This document shows positions 22,757-34,432 of a stretch of 64,000 nt of DNA, piece after piece. Origin of the DNA: Rhexocercosporidium sp. MPI-PUGE-AT-0058 (lineage: Eukaryota > Ascomycota > Leotiomycetes > Helotiales); assembly GCA_020746875.1 (NCBI GenBank), contig JAGTJL010000013.1, positions 1,426,001 through 1,490,000 on the forward strand. Direction: 5' to 3'. Made by a program: the position numbers and the translations under genes. Under the pieces are notes generated by a model. It was not told the DNA's origin. It searched no databases and saw only the letters and a program-made list of their open reading frames with translations. Position 1 is the first letter of the stretch. The number at the start of each line of letters is the position of its first letter.

Positions 22757-24281
22757 AGCTGGCATCGGATGGTGATTACAGAGGACGGTGGATGCTAGAG
22801 AGAAAATAACGAAGGGACATACTATTCTTCCCCTAATGTTTTAACACAATATTAATTACTTCCTTGCCGTAAGTCTTAATTTTCTCGCCTTTCCGCATTA
22901 GATCGTCCTGAAGGAAAGCCCATCGTGAGTGGCTTGGATGCTTGGAGGTAACTAGAAGACTGAGACAAGACGCAACCTGTTCTTCGAGATAATGCGTTTG
23001 GTATCGATTCTGGTTCGCAGTGCTTCACTTCATGGATTCGTTTTCTTGCATCTATGCATTCGCCATCAGCCCATACTTGTCATGAGATGGAAACCTGCCA
23101 TCATGCCTTTGGACCAACCACGGAGTTTAAGTTAATCTACTAGAACATATTTCACGCCTCTCATGGTCACCTGTAGGCGAACACCCCCTCTCTCAGCTAT
23201 CCAACCATTTCCTCCCCCCGAAATACGCCATTTACCCCCACCCACCATATACCCAAAATGCCGCCTTTCGCACTCGCTTATCCTGCGTATCTGCCAGCCA
23301 AGGACTCGGATTACCATTCGGGGCCAGCGCGTTTCCTAGGAGCCAGGGGCGGGAATTTCTTTTTTGCTTATTTTCTCTTCTTCTTCTTTTCTTCCTACAA
23401 TTGATCGATTGGCCCGTTTTATAAGGAAAAGCGGAGCCACTTCTGGCTTTTTGTATGTTCTTTTAAGGATGGAGGGGCCTTTGTTTGTTAATCTTTTTTT
23501 TTTAACCGAAGAAGAGGTGCCATTGGCGAGTCTTGGCAAGCGAGATATGAGTACTGTATCGAGCCAAGTGGACTGGGACTGCTTATTGGAGAAGCTTTCA
23601 TTGAATCCACGTGATTAATATGTGTCATACTTCAGTGGTAATGTAAGTAGTGCCTGTCTGTCCTAGCTGACGATGGAATTATGTGTTCACACTCACTTAC
23701 TATCTACTCACGGTGGCGAACCACCGCCACGTCTGCCCCATTCAGTCAGGATCTTACCATTAGGCTTCTCGCATCGCGCTTCCCTTTTACTTCTCTGTTG
23801 TAAGTTTGGGCGTATTTGCTGACAAAGGCCAAGCGCTATATTGAAAGCTAGTTCGCGGCCGCATTGAGTGTGAGTGTGGTCATGCAAGTTACCCGCACTG
23901 CGCTTACTCTAATCCGACGGCCGCCACTAGATGGATGCCATCCCAAAATCCCTTCATTTGTGAAGACTAATGGTACCCTTTCACGGAGCTCTCGGCTTTC
24001 TCCAGACCCTCTGAATTAACGTAAATTGATAAAATGATGTAGGGTTACTAAAGCCAGCCTATTAAAACTATCGACTCTCTTAGCAATAGGATGGCAACGG
24101 ACAGGGGTTCGGTTTTCTGTGTCCATCCCCTATGTATAAAGTCCAGAGCATGGCCCTTACAAAATGACCTCCTTCTCACATACTTGTCTCCCAGAGCTAT
24201 TCGTATCTCCAATATTCCTCCTCAATACAGCTCAACCTTTCCAGCCAACTCCAGCAACACCTCCTCAATCACGTCCGTAGA
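22757..24281. promoter_or_regulatory. Intergenic region upstream of the SDR gene with CGG-type sites
   Basis: No gene seen in 1.5 kb. A perfect inverted pair CGG-N10-CCG lies at 23711-23726 (CGGTGGCGAACCACCG, also a 6-bp hairpin stem), and a direct CGG-N6-CGG lies at 23984-23995, about 290 bases before the SDR ATG. Both spacings are of kinds bound by Zn2Cys6 dimers (Put3-like and Hap1-like respectively). A Zn2Cys6 gene lies just beyond the SDR. Confidence 0.4.
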
Positions 24282-25331
24282 ATGGATCAAATCGCCCAAC
24301 TCCCAGACGACTTCTTCGTCACCAGCAGCCAGTTCACGAAGACAGTCTATCGCGATTCATATCCCGAGTTGGATGTGACCCAGGATTCCTTCTCCCAGAA
24401 AGGAAAAGTGATCATAATCACCGGAGCAAGCCAGGGACTCGGGAGGGAGGTAAGTTAGCTTCTGCTCTCCAGGACACCTACCACCTTCCAAGGATTCTAG
24501 GCTGACCTAGCTATAACATAGGCATTCGCAGCATCGTTCGCCAAAGCAGGTGCGAAAGCCATCGTTCTCGTCGCCAGAAATGCCCAAGGACTCGAGGCAA
24601 CCAGCCAGGATATTAAGACGATCAACCCCGACATTTCGGTGTTGGTTCGTTCTGTAGATATTCGCGACCAGGGCGCCGTTAGGAAATTGTATGCAGATAT
24701 CAAATCGACCTTTGGAACAGCTGATGTGTTGATCAACAATGCGGGCTGTGGGAAATCTGCGCTTCCGATGAAAGAAATCGACGCTGCTGACTTTTGGTAC
24801 GATTTCGTATGTATCCCTCCCTGTCCTTCGCCCTGTTTGGAATTTTCACTGAACGATGTAATCTTGCAAAAGGAGGTCAATGTAAAAGGAGCCCTTCTCA
24901 TGACGCAGGAATTCCTCCGTCTCGTCGGCGCCACCAAGCCAGCCACAATCATCAATATTACCAGCGCCGCTGCAATAGCGGTCATCCCCACAACGTCAAG
25001 CTACTCGCTGTCCAAACTCGTGCAAGTCCAAATGCAGCGCTTCGTCGCCGTCGAGAACCCGAATATCGTGGCTGTCTCGCTGCATCCTGGTGGGGTCCTC
25101 ACGAGTATCACGAAGCCTGCTTTCGTGAGGTTCTCGTCCGATACGTTTGCGCTGGCGGGTGGGGTTGCGGTCTGGCTTGCGACGGAGCAGGCGAGGTTTA
25201 TGAATGGGAGATATATGGGTGTTAATTGGTCGGTTGGGGAGCTTGTTGAGAGGAGAGAGGAGATTGTGGAGAAGGCGCTGTTGTTCGTTGAGCTGCAAGG
25301 ATCTTTTGGGAAGGCCCAATTTGAGAAGTAA
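24282..25331 (+). CDS. Short-chain dehydrogenase/reductase (classical SDR)
   Basis: Three exons (24282-24449, 24522-24806, 24873-25331; introns 72 and 66 bp) encode 303 residues. The cofactor loop TGASQGLG is at 47-54, NNAG follows the fourth strand, the catalytic Ser is in INITSAA (about 182), and the Tyr/Lys pair is YSLSK (195-199). An Arg in VARNAQ after the second strand and the lack of an acidic residue there favour NADP(H), which is inference. About 40 residues precede the Rossmann fold, as in a group of fungal SDRs of unknown substrate. No signal peptide or membrane segment. It converges on a Zn2Cys6 regulator 235 bases away, so the two may form a regulated pair. Substrate unknown. Confidence 0.9.
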
Positions 25332-25566
25332 GGTAAGGTGAAAGTTCCCTAGAAGATAGGTCTCGACACTTAATACATTTTGTCGTGTCGAGCCTATTTC
25401 TGGCACTAAGAGGGAAATGCGCATAACGGTACTGGCATGCTCAAGTTCGGGAAGATTTGTGCAGCGAGAGCTATCCGTAGTTCACCATTCAAGGTGCAAG
25501 AAAGTTTTGAGGACTTTGAAGGTCTATCCAACCACCATTCCTTTCGAACCTTGCCTCGGTGATCGA

Positions 25567-27776
25567 TTAAATGAGAAGAGTTTTCGTCCCCATCCGTTCC
25601 ATCGTAATCGTCCAAGGACACCCACTGTTTCCAGTAAAAGCCTTCGGATCAGCCTTCCCATCGTCCCGCATAGTCCAGAATTCCTCCATGATATCCAGGC
25701 AGTTCCAGAGCATACCCAGGGGGAAACCACCAGCTTCAACGTTATGAAAAATTGATCGAAAGCTGTCTTTCTCTCCATCAGATGCCATACACCCAGCAAC
25801 GCAAAAAGGCAACGCAATGCGGATGACCAAATGCTGGGGAAGGGCTTTGATAGCTGCTAGGCAACTAACCACTGGAATCCGAACTGCTGGTGTATGAGGA
25901 GAGTTGCCCCAGAGGACAATTGCGAGGTATATCTGTGCAGCGAGCGCATAAATCTCTGTTGTCAGATCGCAGTCTTGGTCGATGTACGTGTTGGCCGTGG
26001 GGTGTTCTTTGAGGTTACTCAAGCCATCTGACAAGCGGCTCTCGATGATTGTACCTTTTCGGTACAGCATTGGGATATCCAGAGGACCGCGTTTCTGTAT
26101 ATCAATCTTCCAAGCTTCAAGATCTGTGATCTCTCGGATTGCAATCATACCCCAATTCCTGCACCCCATCACACGGTCTAGTCGGATCCTACCTTCTTGA
26201 AGATAGTTTAGGTATTGGAATGAGTGGCTCGTCGAAGGCTTTAGGCCGAGGCAGGCGCAACGTATTATGTCAGACCAGACGTAAGTAGCCATAAAAAGAT
26301 CCAGACCAGCCAGATCGCTCAATGAGCTGCTTGGGAACTGGGAAAGATCTTCCTCGTTGACAACAGGAAGGGTGGATAGAGCTGAGGACTGTGTGAGTCC
26401 ACTTCCAATCACAGATAGCATGGTTCCAGCGGCGTCGAGATGGAATTCCCAGTCATTCTTCCAGCCTTTGAAGGGTTTGGACTCTCGGAATACTTCGATG
26501 GAGAGGAACTGGATAGTGCAGGCAAGAATCTCGACGCCGATCCTCAAGTGCTCAGCACCGCCGGGGACTTTAGGTAAGAGCTCGAGCTGACGTTGGAGCT
26601 CAGTGACTGCCAGAGTGTGGTATTCGTCAAGCTGCTTTGCGAGATGGGGCTTCGCACTCGTTTCGCCATTTTCTTGGAAGATGATCTGCGTCAAGACACC
26701 GAAAGCCAGGGTTGTGTAGTATGCAGATTTAGATCGGAGGATCAAGGTGAGTAGCCACCCTCGACCTCGATCGAATGCTGAAGGTTGGTAGAAGTAGAAC
26801 TGTAGTGGGAAGATGTTGTCTAGGTAATGCATAATCAAGGAGAAGTCCTGCTCGTTAGTTGCTGGATCGAGCGATGGAAAGAACGTAAACGGTGGGGAAG
26901 TACTCCCTTTCCCTTCGTTGATAGTCGTGCGGGAATGGCTGCTCGTGCTTGTCAAACTCTGCTCACCTGATAGCTGTATGGAAGCTGTGAAACTCGAAGG
27001 CCATGGGTCTCGGATGGGAAAATTGGCTGTTTCTTTGAGATATCCTTTAGGTAACAGCCGAGGAGTGTCGGCTTTCAGAGGGGCTTTGGTTTGGTACGTG
27101 TCCGTTGATTCAGAAGATGCGTCCAGTTGAGCATGTGGCACATCAGACCCAACCGACTGTGACTTGAACCCTCTCGCCGTCCTTTTGGATACTCGGAATG
27201 ATCTCCTGGCCTTTAAACTCTCGCCGACTGCTCGCTGGATTTTCTCAATTTCGATCTTCTGTTCTTCCGGATCGTACATCTTTTGTAGGTCAGTGGACGG
27301 AGCTATTGTCATTTCATGGAGATCAAGCCAACCAAGGGATTGAGAGAAATGTCACAAGATTGAAAAATTTCACTTACAAATTGCGGCCGTTCTCCGTAGC
27401 CATGACAAGTGATATTTCGAAACGAACATGGTCCACAGATGGGTCTTGTATCTGCAGGAAGAACTGATCAGAGACAGCCAGTGTAAAGATGGGCATGAAA
27501 GGGAATTTAAGTTGACCGGAACTGCGGAGACTGCGGTGAAAGAGCGGGTTGCAAAGCTTGCAAAGGGGGGGTTAAATACCATCACACTTCTTCTTACTAT
27601 CCCAAAAAGGTCAGCCACATCTCTCATATAGGCTTTACATGTTTGAAGCTAAGTAAGATGCTAGCCTGCACATGACTTTGGGTGCTCAAAAAAGAGTAGA
27701 ATTTGGCAAAGTAACGGATGAGGACTAACCGAATCCTACAGGTCCAGCACCCCGAATGACTTCTCGTAGAAGCCAT
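25567..27776 (-). CDS. Zn2Cys6 fungal transcription factor
   Basis: Four exons (27776-27730, 27596-27580, 27451-27378, 27279-25567) encode 616 residues; the introns are 133, 128 and 98 bp. The zinc cluster is split across the first three exons and becomes a perfect C-x2-C-x6-C-x6-C-x2-C-x6-C only after splicing: Cys 10, 13, 20, 27, 30 and 37, with the basic RIRKKKC stretch that contacts DNA. Exon 2 is only 17 nt and codes for KKKCD. A linker (MYDPEEQKIEIEKIQRAV) leads to the fungal regulatory region, marked by HYLDNIFPLQFYFYQ and GRGWLLTLILRS around residues 185-225. It should act as a nuclear DNA-binding regulator of a metabolic pathway, possibly of the adjacent SDR. If only the long exon is taken as the gene, the DNA-binding domain is missed. 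Confidence 0.9.
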
Positions 27777-29315
27777 TATTCCACTTCCTTGTCTTATGTT
27801 GGGTAGAATGAAGGACTAAATAGGGTGTTGCTCAGTTAAAATAGTAGCCCTATGTAAATGCTGCTCTGATTTGGAATCGCTGCAGTCACCAGCCCACAGC
27901 GAAGTCAAGAGGATTGCACTCCAAGTTACATAGCCACGACACTCACTATGATGGCTCATTTGTTTTATGTTGCCCAGAAGGTAGTGCAGAGCAAAGACAA
28001 GCTGGCCAAGGAAGGACAAGCCACATGGAGAATATGGAGAAAATTGAGAAGGCATGGGAATGAGGACGACCAGCACCACGCAAATAAGATCAGGATGAGT
28101 AAGGCTGGCACTTTGTTACGTGTGCAGTAGGGGTAGGGCTGACACAACAAGGTTGCATCCTAGCCTGGGGTAGCGGAAAGAGGGAACGAAGTGCCACCAG
28201 TATGGAGCAGTAATTACAAGTGCAAGTCTGGACCCTTGCTGATGACATACATCCGTGAGGCTTGATTGAGGCTTATTACCGTGAACCGTACTGTTTTACT
28301 ACGAAGTAGTTGGTTTTGGACTGCGGAGAAATACTGAGAGTAGGAATTAATATGGATACTACAGTAGGAGAAGTTTACGGAAGTAGATGCACGAGAGATG
28401 AAAACTTCTAGAGAAGGAGAACATGGTTGGTGCGTCGGATTTCAGTCGATACTACTACTACTCGTTATGCCCGCCTGTCTCTCTTATCATTCCTTTGATA
28501 TTGACTTACATTTATGGATGTGCTTTGTTGTTTGGATGTTTCGTTTGGTTTCAGAAACCCGACGGTTGGATGTTCTATTTCTATTCCCATCGCGTCGCTT
28601 TTGGAAATTGTTTTAGTCGTAGTCGTGGTGGTGGTGGTCCTGGCCATGCCTGCATCCGAGATAGTGGCTCTCCCGCCAAGCCATACATCCACATAGTACA
28701 GTAGTATAGTCCTCCTCCGTAGTACATTCATAGCGAGCCGACCCCACCTGCACTGCACTGCCAATTCCCTTCGAATATTGTAATACAATAAATAGACTCC
28801 TACTGCGGTCTGAGTCGGAGACAACAATTCCTCCCTCCCTCACACGACACAGTCACCCATTTCACCACCACCACCATAAATAAGATGCGCAGAGGGTGAC
28901 TGACTAGCGAACAACACATACCAGAAACCTCTTCCAAATTCACGCAGCGCAGTACAGCGCATCACCGCCGTCACCCCATCCTCATTTCACCATTAGCTTT
29001 ATTGGGTGCGTGCCCGCGCCACAAGCACTGCCCAAATCAACACCTCCTCATTTGCTACGACTTCGCAGATTCTCTCCCTTCCTGCGATACCGAACCTTCA
29101 TACTCCATACATGGCAACCTGGCTATCACGAACTCCTTGAAGTGAATGCACCTTCACCTCCGACCTTTGACGGACCTCTTTCTTCGCATATACTCTCAGG
29201 TGCCGGCCATCATATTACGTTCTCTCTGATCTGCTTGCGACATTGCATTCCATGAACCGCGCCGAAGTCTTCGACCTGTACTGAAGTTGGAGAGCTACCG
29301 AAGGACTACAACAAA
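27777..29315. promoter_or_regulatory. Divergent intergenic region between the regulator and the F-box gene
   Basis: About 1.5 kb with no recognisable gene. A GGTGGTGGT/ACCACCACC run near 28627-28640 and another CCACCACCACC near 28863-28875 explain the Thr- and His-repeat open frames found on both strands here. The last 300 bases before 29316 are C/T- and CA-rich as expected of a leader. Confidence 0.4.
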
Positions 29316-31143
29316 ATGCATACAGATACCATGTCTCGAGTGGACGACGCAGGCCACCTGCTTCTTTTGACCCCAATCATGACGACGGCTTCCACACCTG
29401 CAACGCCTGGCCCTTCGACCCCTACAAATGTTCGCTCGATACCTCTGGATCAGCTGAAGGCCGATGGGTTTGAAGACGATATTGTGCCTCCAGCTAGACC
29501 GAAGAGCACACCGTTTCCCCACCAAGATTCGATCGACGGAAGTATTCAATGCTCCCAGCGTCTCCTCGACATCGATTCCCTCGCAGATCTGGCCTGCGAA
29601 CATACCCACGACTTCCACGCAACCGAATCCTCTCCGCGAACCTCCTCGAACTCTCCTCTCGTTGATTTACCAATTGAGATCCATGAGTGCATCCTGGATC
29701 ACTTATTTGGGGTCCGGGCTTCGGCATCATCCAGAACAGCGGCTGCTGGCAACACAAAGATATTACGAGGCTGGGGAACAGCATTACGACATTCAAGACG
29801 GCGCGAAGTCTCGGAGTTGTCACTGGTCAGCAAGCGTTGGAGGGAACTCATCCAGGACCGCCTCTACCGACACTTGAAGATCAAGGGAACTAGGGAATCT
29901 GTGGACCAGGCGATGCTCTGGTTCTATGAACACAGGCACCTCTGCTCCTACGTAAAACATATCGAATTCTGGTTTCCAGTGTTTCAACAAAAGAACCCAG
30001 CCTTTGATCGTACCCTTCGAATCCCTTCTACGACTCCTGATCGCTCTCTGGTAATTCGGGCGCTTGGAAACTTAGCAGATACTGGCACGACCATCACATA
30101 CCAATCGCCCTCGAATAATTGTACGCTGGAGGAAGTGTTTAGATTTGTCCAGATGACCTTTGCAGAGGCCTGCATTTTGACGTTGGAAGGCGGGGAGAGG
30201 AAGAAGCCACCGATGGTTCAGCACTACAATGACCCTTCAGCCCCGGCCCTACCAATCATCAAATCCGTTCGGACCCTCGTCTGTAAAGGGCAGTGGAATC
30301 TAATTCGATCAGACGATGACTTCCAGAACATAGTTGCTGCCTTGCCGAATCTGAACGAATGGCATGCATCTTACGCAAAACCCAAGTCGAAGAGCTACAT
30401 CACCATGGCCACCATCCTTCCGAAGCTACCGCAGAACCTTACACATCTGAATGTGTGCTTGGAGGCAGACTACCGTCGAGAAATGGCGTGCCCCACGTTT
30501 TTCAAGAAAGTCGCTGGGATAACACATTTATGTGCTGAGATGGCCAAGGGAATTCCTACGTTGGAGCATTTATCATATACTGGAAGAATTTGCTGGTCAT
30601 TTTTCGACCAAGCTGCGAAATTGTCAAATCCTCGGACTTCACGTCTGAAGAGTGTTGATATCGTCGTCAAGAACGTGTGTCGACCACTGGGAGTCTGGAA
30701 TGATGGGTCAGGAATCACGGATGCAGCTTTCATCATTGCCTTTGAACGTCTGGTGGTCTCTGGAGTCAAAGCTTTGGATAGGCTGGCTGCATTGGAGTTC
30801 TTGAGGGTTCGTTTCCTCGATTTAGGTAAGCAATGATTTCCACCGTATGATGTGCAGTGCAGGCAAGCTAACCTGAATAGACTCCCAAGTGCCAGCCCTC
30901 AACCCATATTTCCAGTTGCTGAATAGGCAATGCACAGGACTGTGGAGCGAACCCATTGTCGAGGCACTGGCGAAAACTCGCCCTGGCGCCTCATTCGTGG
31001 AGAAGCCAGACGATCTATGCGAATTCGACTTCAAGGATGGCCAACTCCGCCCACCGCCAACATTCTCCAAGACCAAGCCTCTGTCCATCAAAGTTGCCAG
31101 CTACATCATTCTGTCCCGCAATGACGGAATCACTATCCACTGA
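29316..31143 (+). CDS. F-box domain protein
   Basis: Two exons (29316-30825, 30881-31143; intron 55 bp) encode 590 residues. A Thr/Pro-rich N terminus of about 110 residues precedes an F-box-like segment beginning LVDLPIEIHECILDHLFG at about residue 115 and ending ELSLVSKRWRELIQDRLYRH, with an insertion of about 25 residues in the middle. The rest is a Leu-containing helical region typical of fungal F-box proteins that recognise substrates for an SCF (Skp1-cullin) ubiquitin ligase. No LRR, WD or kelch repeats are evident, so the target is unknown. The first ATG gives MHTDTMSR; an internal ATG at codon 6 or 22 would also be possible. Confidence 0.82.
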
Positions 31144-31695
31144 AGCCGTTCTGCTGTCTCTTTTTTTTTAAAAATTTGCTGCATATGCTCTGGTCTCCAG
31201 GAGCTAACTAAAACTGTGATCTGCTCTTGCTTTTTGCCTGCATGTCTGGATTATCGGCGCCTTTTGTTGTCATGTAGGAGTATTTGGAATGGGTGCTTGC
31301 ATTTGAAAATGGAATGGGATCGCATGGCATGGCATGGGATGGACTGGGATGAGCGATGGAGTTTGTGCTGGCTTATGAAGGGAAGGAAAGGAAATGGAAG
31401 GGAAGGGAGGCGTTTTATGGTTCATTGAGAAGGCCACCACGAGCCAGCGCCTGCTACAGTAGCAAGGATTCATGGAATGGAGCATAATGGATGGTGCGAT
31501 TTGTGACTTGCACTTTTGCAATCTGCCATTTTTTGGCTTGGGCTGGACTCCCTCTATATCGATGCATGCATGATCTCGGAGATGATAATGAATGATTGAA
31601 TGATTGATTGATTGATACGGTGACTATTGCTGTGCTATACATCCTGAATATACAATGTGTCAAAAGGACCATGTTATGTATGCATTTGACTACTT
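31144..31695. other. Convergent 3' region, no gene seen
   Basis: Between the F-box gene and GPI14, which converge. It contains GGCATGG/GGGATGG-like repeats at 31320-31350 and TGATTGAT repeats at 31590-31612. Nothing coding recognised. Confidence 0.45.
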
Positions 31696-33135
31696 CTACG
31701 CTTTTACATGCGTCTTAAGTGAAGGTCTCGACACAGATGCAGACCCGATATCCCCCACGATAACACCCAACAACCACGCATTCGTCAGGAAGAACAGAAG
31801 ACTCGCAACCCACAGCCCTGGCACGAACGTGCTCCTCCCCAGGAACTCGAGCTGGAATCCTTGCTGCAGCCAGAGTGCCTGCGTGCTTACCCAGAGTGCG
31901 GCGGCGAGAAGGCCGAGGGGTTTGCGGGCGAGGAGGGAGGAGGTCGGGAGGTAGAAGGGGAGGAAGATCATATACCAGAGGAAATACTGGGGTGGGGTTA
32001 GTGTGTTAGGGTGTGTGAGGGAGGGGAGGTTTTTATTTGGGAGGGAGAGGGGGACTTACTTGGCTAGTACAGACTTTATTGAATGTCACGAAGGCGAAGG
32101 TTTGCGCGAGCATGGTTGAGGGGAGGTCTTTCTTTGTGAGGAGGAGGGGGAGGGCGATGGCGGAGAGGAAGAGTTGCGGGATGAAGGCGAGGGATTCGAG
32201 GTTGATGGATGGGGATGACGTTTTCGGGGTGGATGAGGAGAGGTAGAGGAGGGTGTTGTAGGGTGAGAAGTTGTGGCGGTGGTCGATGCGTGTTACGTGG
32301 TGGAGGTAGGTGTGTTGGAGGAAGGGCCAGCCGTAACTTAGGGTTCTGTTAGAAATTGTTATAGAACAAAAGATGCAGGGGGAAAGACTTACATCGAGTA
32401 CATCAAGACATTCAAACCCGTGAATGTAAGAAGACTCGTGATCGTAAGGATCACCCGAGGACCATTGCAAAACCTCTTCACCAGACCGATCAGATCTAGA
32501 TCCGTACTTCCACTCGTCTTCTTCGCCTGCTTCCCGCTACCGATATGCTCATCGTCCATCCACCAAATGATAGAAGGCGCATATATAAACGGGTAGATCT
32601 TGAAATGAACACCCAGACCCAGCAAGATCCCCGCGAGGAAGATCTTTTTCTGAGTGATCGCCCAAAGAAGAGCAATAACCATAACACCCAACAAACCCTC
32701 GGAGCTACCCCTCGTACTAATCGTAGCAACCATCGGGTTCAGAAGCCAGATACTCGCGAACTTCAACGCTCTCTCCATCGACATCTTCTCCGACATCTTA
32801 CTCGAACTTGAGCTTCTCAAAACCAAAACAATAAGCCACCCAGCCACCACATCCCCAATAGCAAACAACACCTTCCCGAAGGAGAACCACGTGCTCGACC
32901 ATGCCGTCGGTAAGAGAAGCCATGCTAGCAAAGGCGTGTAGCGGTACGTTTCTCTATCGTAGGGCGAGTGGCCCTGAGAAGTGTACCGTGCTGCGTCGGT
33001 GAAGACGTAGTAGTCGATGTCGGTGTATTTCAGGGGTGAGTTGGCGTCTTGCCAGAGGCCGTAGAAGAGGAGGGTAATGCGGAGAAGTATTGCGGACGAG
33101 AAGACGAGGAGTGGGCTGGAGAAAAAGGAGGGCAT
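31696..33135 (-). CDS. GPI14: GPI mannosyltransferase 1 (PIG-M)
   Basis: Three exons (33135-32393, 32336-32060, 31986-31696) give 436 residues, a multi-pass ER membrane protein. It transfers the first alpha-1,4 mannose from dolichol-phosphate-mannose to the GPI precursor in the ER lumen. The catalytic DxD-type motif is YTDIDYYVF (Asp 39 and 41) in the first lumenal loop. Other marks are YRYTPLLAW, LNPMVATISTRGSSEG, HFKIYP and HTYLHHVTRIDHRHNFSPY, all characteristic. The first intron can be closed at two AGs (32337 or nine bases further upstream); the one used gives MYSIYGWPFL, which fits the family better. The start at 33135 is the first ATG; the open frame continues upstream only with non-ATG codons. 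It shares a 284-base divergent promoter with the TRAX gene. Confidence 0.95.
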
Positions 33136-33419
33136 TTTGGAGGTGGGTACATTAAGTCGAGCTGACAGTGGAAGCAAAAGCGGGCAAGCTTAAATGAATG
33201 TGAGTGAGTGGGTGGGTGAGTGAGTGAGTTGAGTTGAGAGTGAGTTTGTCAAGCTTCTTGGAAGTACGGTCCGCGATGTTCGCTTCGGCTGTGGCTGAAA
33301 TTTCAAGCTCCAACCCAGCTACCACCCGTTTTACAACCCTGCACCGCATCTCCAGACCCCACCACCTCCGAGCTCTGATACGGAATCTCCCTTCGGATTC
33401 CAGACATCGAAAAGAACCA
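33136..33419. promoter_or_regulatory. Short divergent promoter of GPI14 and TRAX
   Basis: Only 284 bases separate the two ATGs, so the promoters must overlap. A run of GAGTGAGTG repeats (33201-33235) lies on the GPI14 side. Confidence 0.5.
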
Positions 33420-34432
33420 ATGTCCATTCCGTCCCGAGAAATGCCAGGAGTCAAGAGACAACGCGATGGAGCTGAGAAGCCGCATTCGCGAGCGCAGGAC
33501 CAGGAGCAGGGACAGGATGCGAAGACCTCGCCGTTCATGCCGATGTTTGAGAATTTCCGCGATGAGTTAGATGAGCATCATGATCGGAGGGAGCGCATTA
33601 TCAAAGCTTCGAGAGATATCACGGCGGCGAGTAAGAAGATGTGCATTTACCCACCTTGAATTACTTAGATTTGATGATTGGAACTGACGGTAATTAGCAT
33701 CTTTGCACTGCAGAGGTAAATCACGTTTATCCTCTGATAGACAAAAACTCTATTCGAGATGAGACTGACCCGAACAGAGTACGCTCACTGAAAGAACCAA
33801 TCCCTGCAAAAATAGCATCGGAAGTCCAAACCAAGGCCTCAGCCATGCAAGAGCAATTCGCATTAATCGCTCCCGATTTGACTGGTATCAATGCCTGGCG
33901 GTATCAACGACAGATCTCAGGCGGGATCCAAGAGTACATGGAAGCCATATCATTCCAGCACTACCTCATCAACCAAACCCTAATAACGGTGGAAGAGGCA
34001 GCACAGTCACTCCCAGAAACGGTTACGCTCACGGGAGATGATTATGTTTTGGGGATCTTTGATTTGGTGGGTGAATTGATGAGGTTCGCTATTACGACTA
34101 TGGCTACGACGGGGAGTCTTCCAGGATCTGGATCGGGAGTAAAAGGTGGGGATGGTATTCCCAATTCCACTGAAGCTGGTGTGCTGGAGGATGATCGTGA
34201 TATCTTGATTGATATGAGGTCTTTGCGGACCTACTTCCAGGCCCTGGATACGACTTCCTGTGGTGGCACTGGGTTGGGCAAGGATGTCGAGAAGAAGATG
34301 GAGGTTATGAAGACTTGTGTGGAGAAGGTTGAGACGGCGGTTTATGGGATGATTATTAGGGGGAGGGAGAGGCCGAAGGGATGGGTTCCAGATCTGACTG
34401 AGGATAGGGGAGGGACTGTTGAGAGTTATTGA
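33420..34432 (+). CDS. Translin-associated factor X (TRAX), C3PO nuclease subunit
   Basis: Three exons (33420-33640, 33698-33715, 33778-34432) encode 297 residues. The middle exon is only 18 nt and codes IFALQ with split codons at both ends. The translin fold is marked by DRRERIIKASRDITAASKK, YQRQISGGIQEYMEAISFQH and VLGIFDLVGELMRF. The acidic catalytic residues of TRAX in C3PO are kept: the two Glu in QEYMEAISFQ and Asp/Glu in DLVGE. TRAX with translin forms an octameric RNase that trims small RNAs and tRNA fragments. A basic N-terminal patch (GVKRQRDG) fits the nuclear localisation signal known in TRAX. Two in-frame ATGs, 33420 and 33441, are possible; the first is given. Confidence 0.93.

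Noticed and set aside
27545..27585. Plus-strand GCKACKGG-like reading that resembles half of a zinc cluster
   Set aside because: It lies in an intron of the minus-strand regulator, is caused by a small palindrome (GCAAAGCTTGC) and has no second half.
27370..27627. 85-codon minus-strand frame overlapping the regulator 5' end
   Set aside because: Wrong frame; the true exon in another frame encodes the second half of the zinc cluster.
28465..28843. Thr- and His-repeat frames on the minus strand
   Set aside because: Products of a GTGGTGGTGG trinucleotide run, in conflicting frames, no domain.
33136..33177. Upstream extension of GPI14
   Set aside because: Would start at TTG; the first ATG at 33135 gives the expected short N terminus before the first membrane segment.
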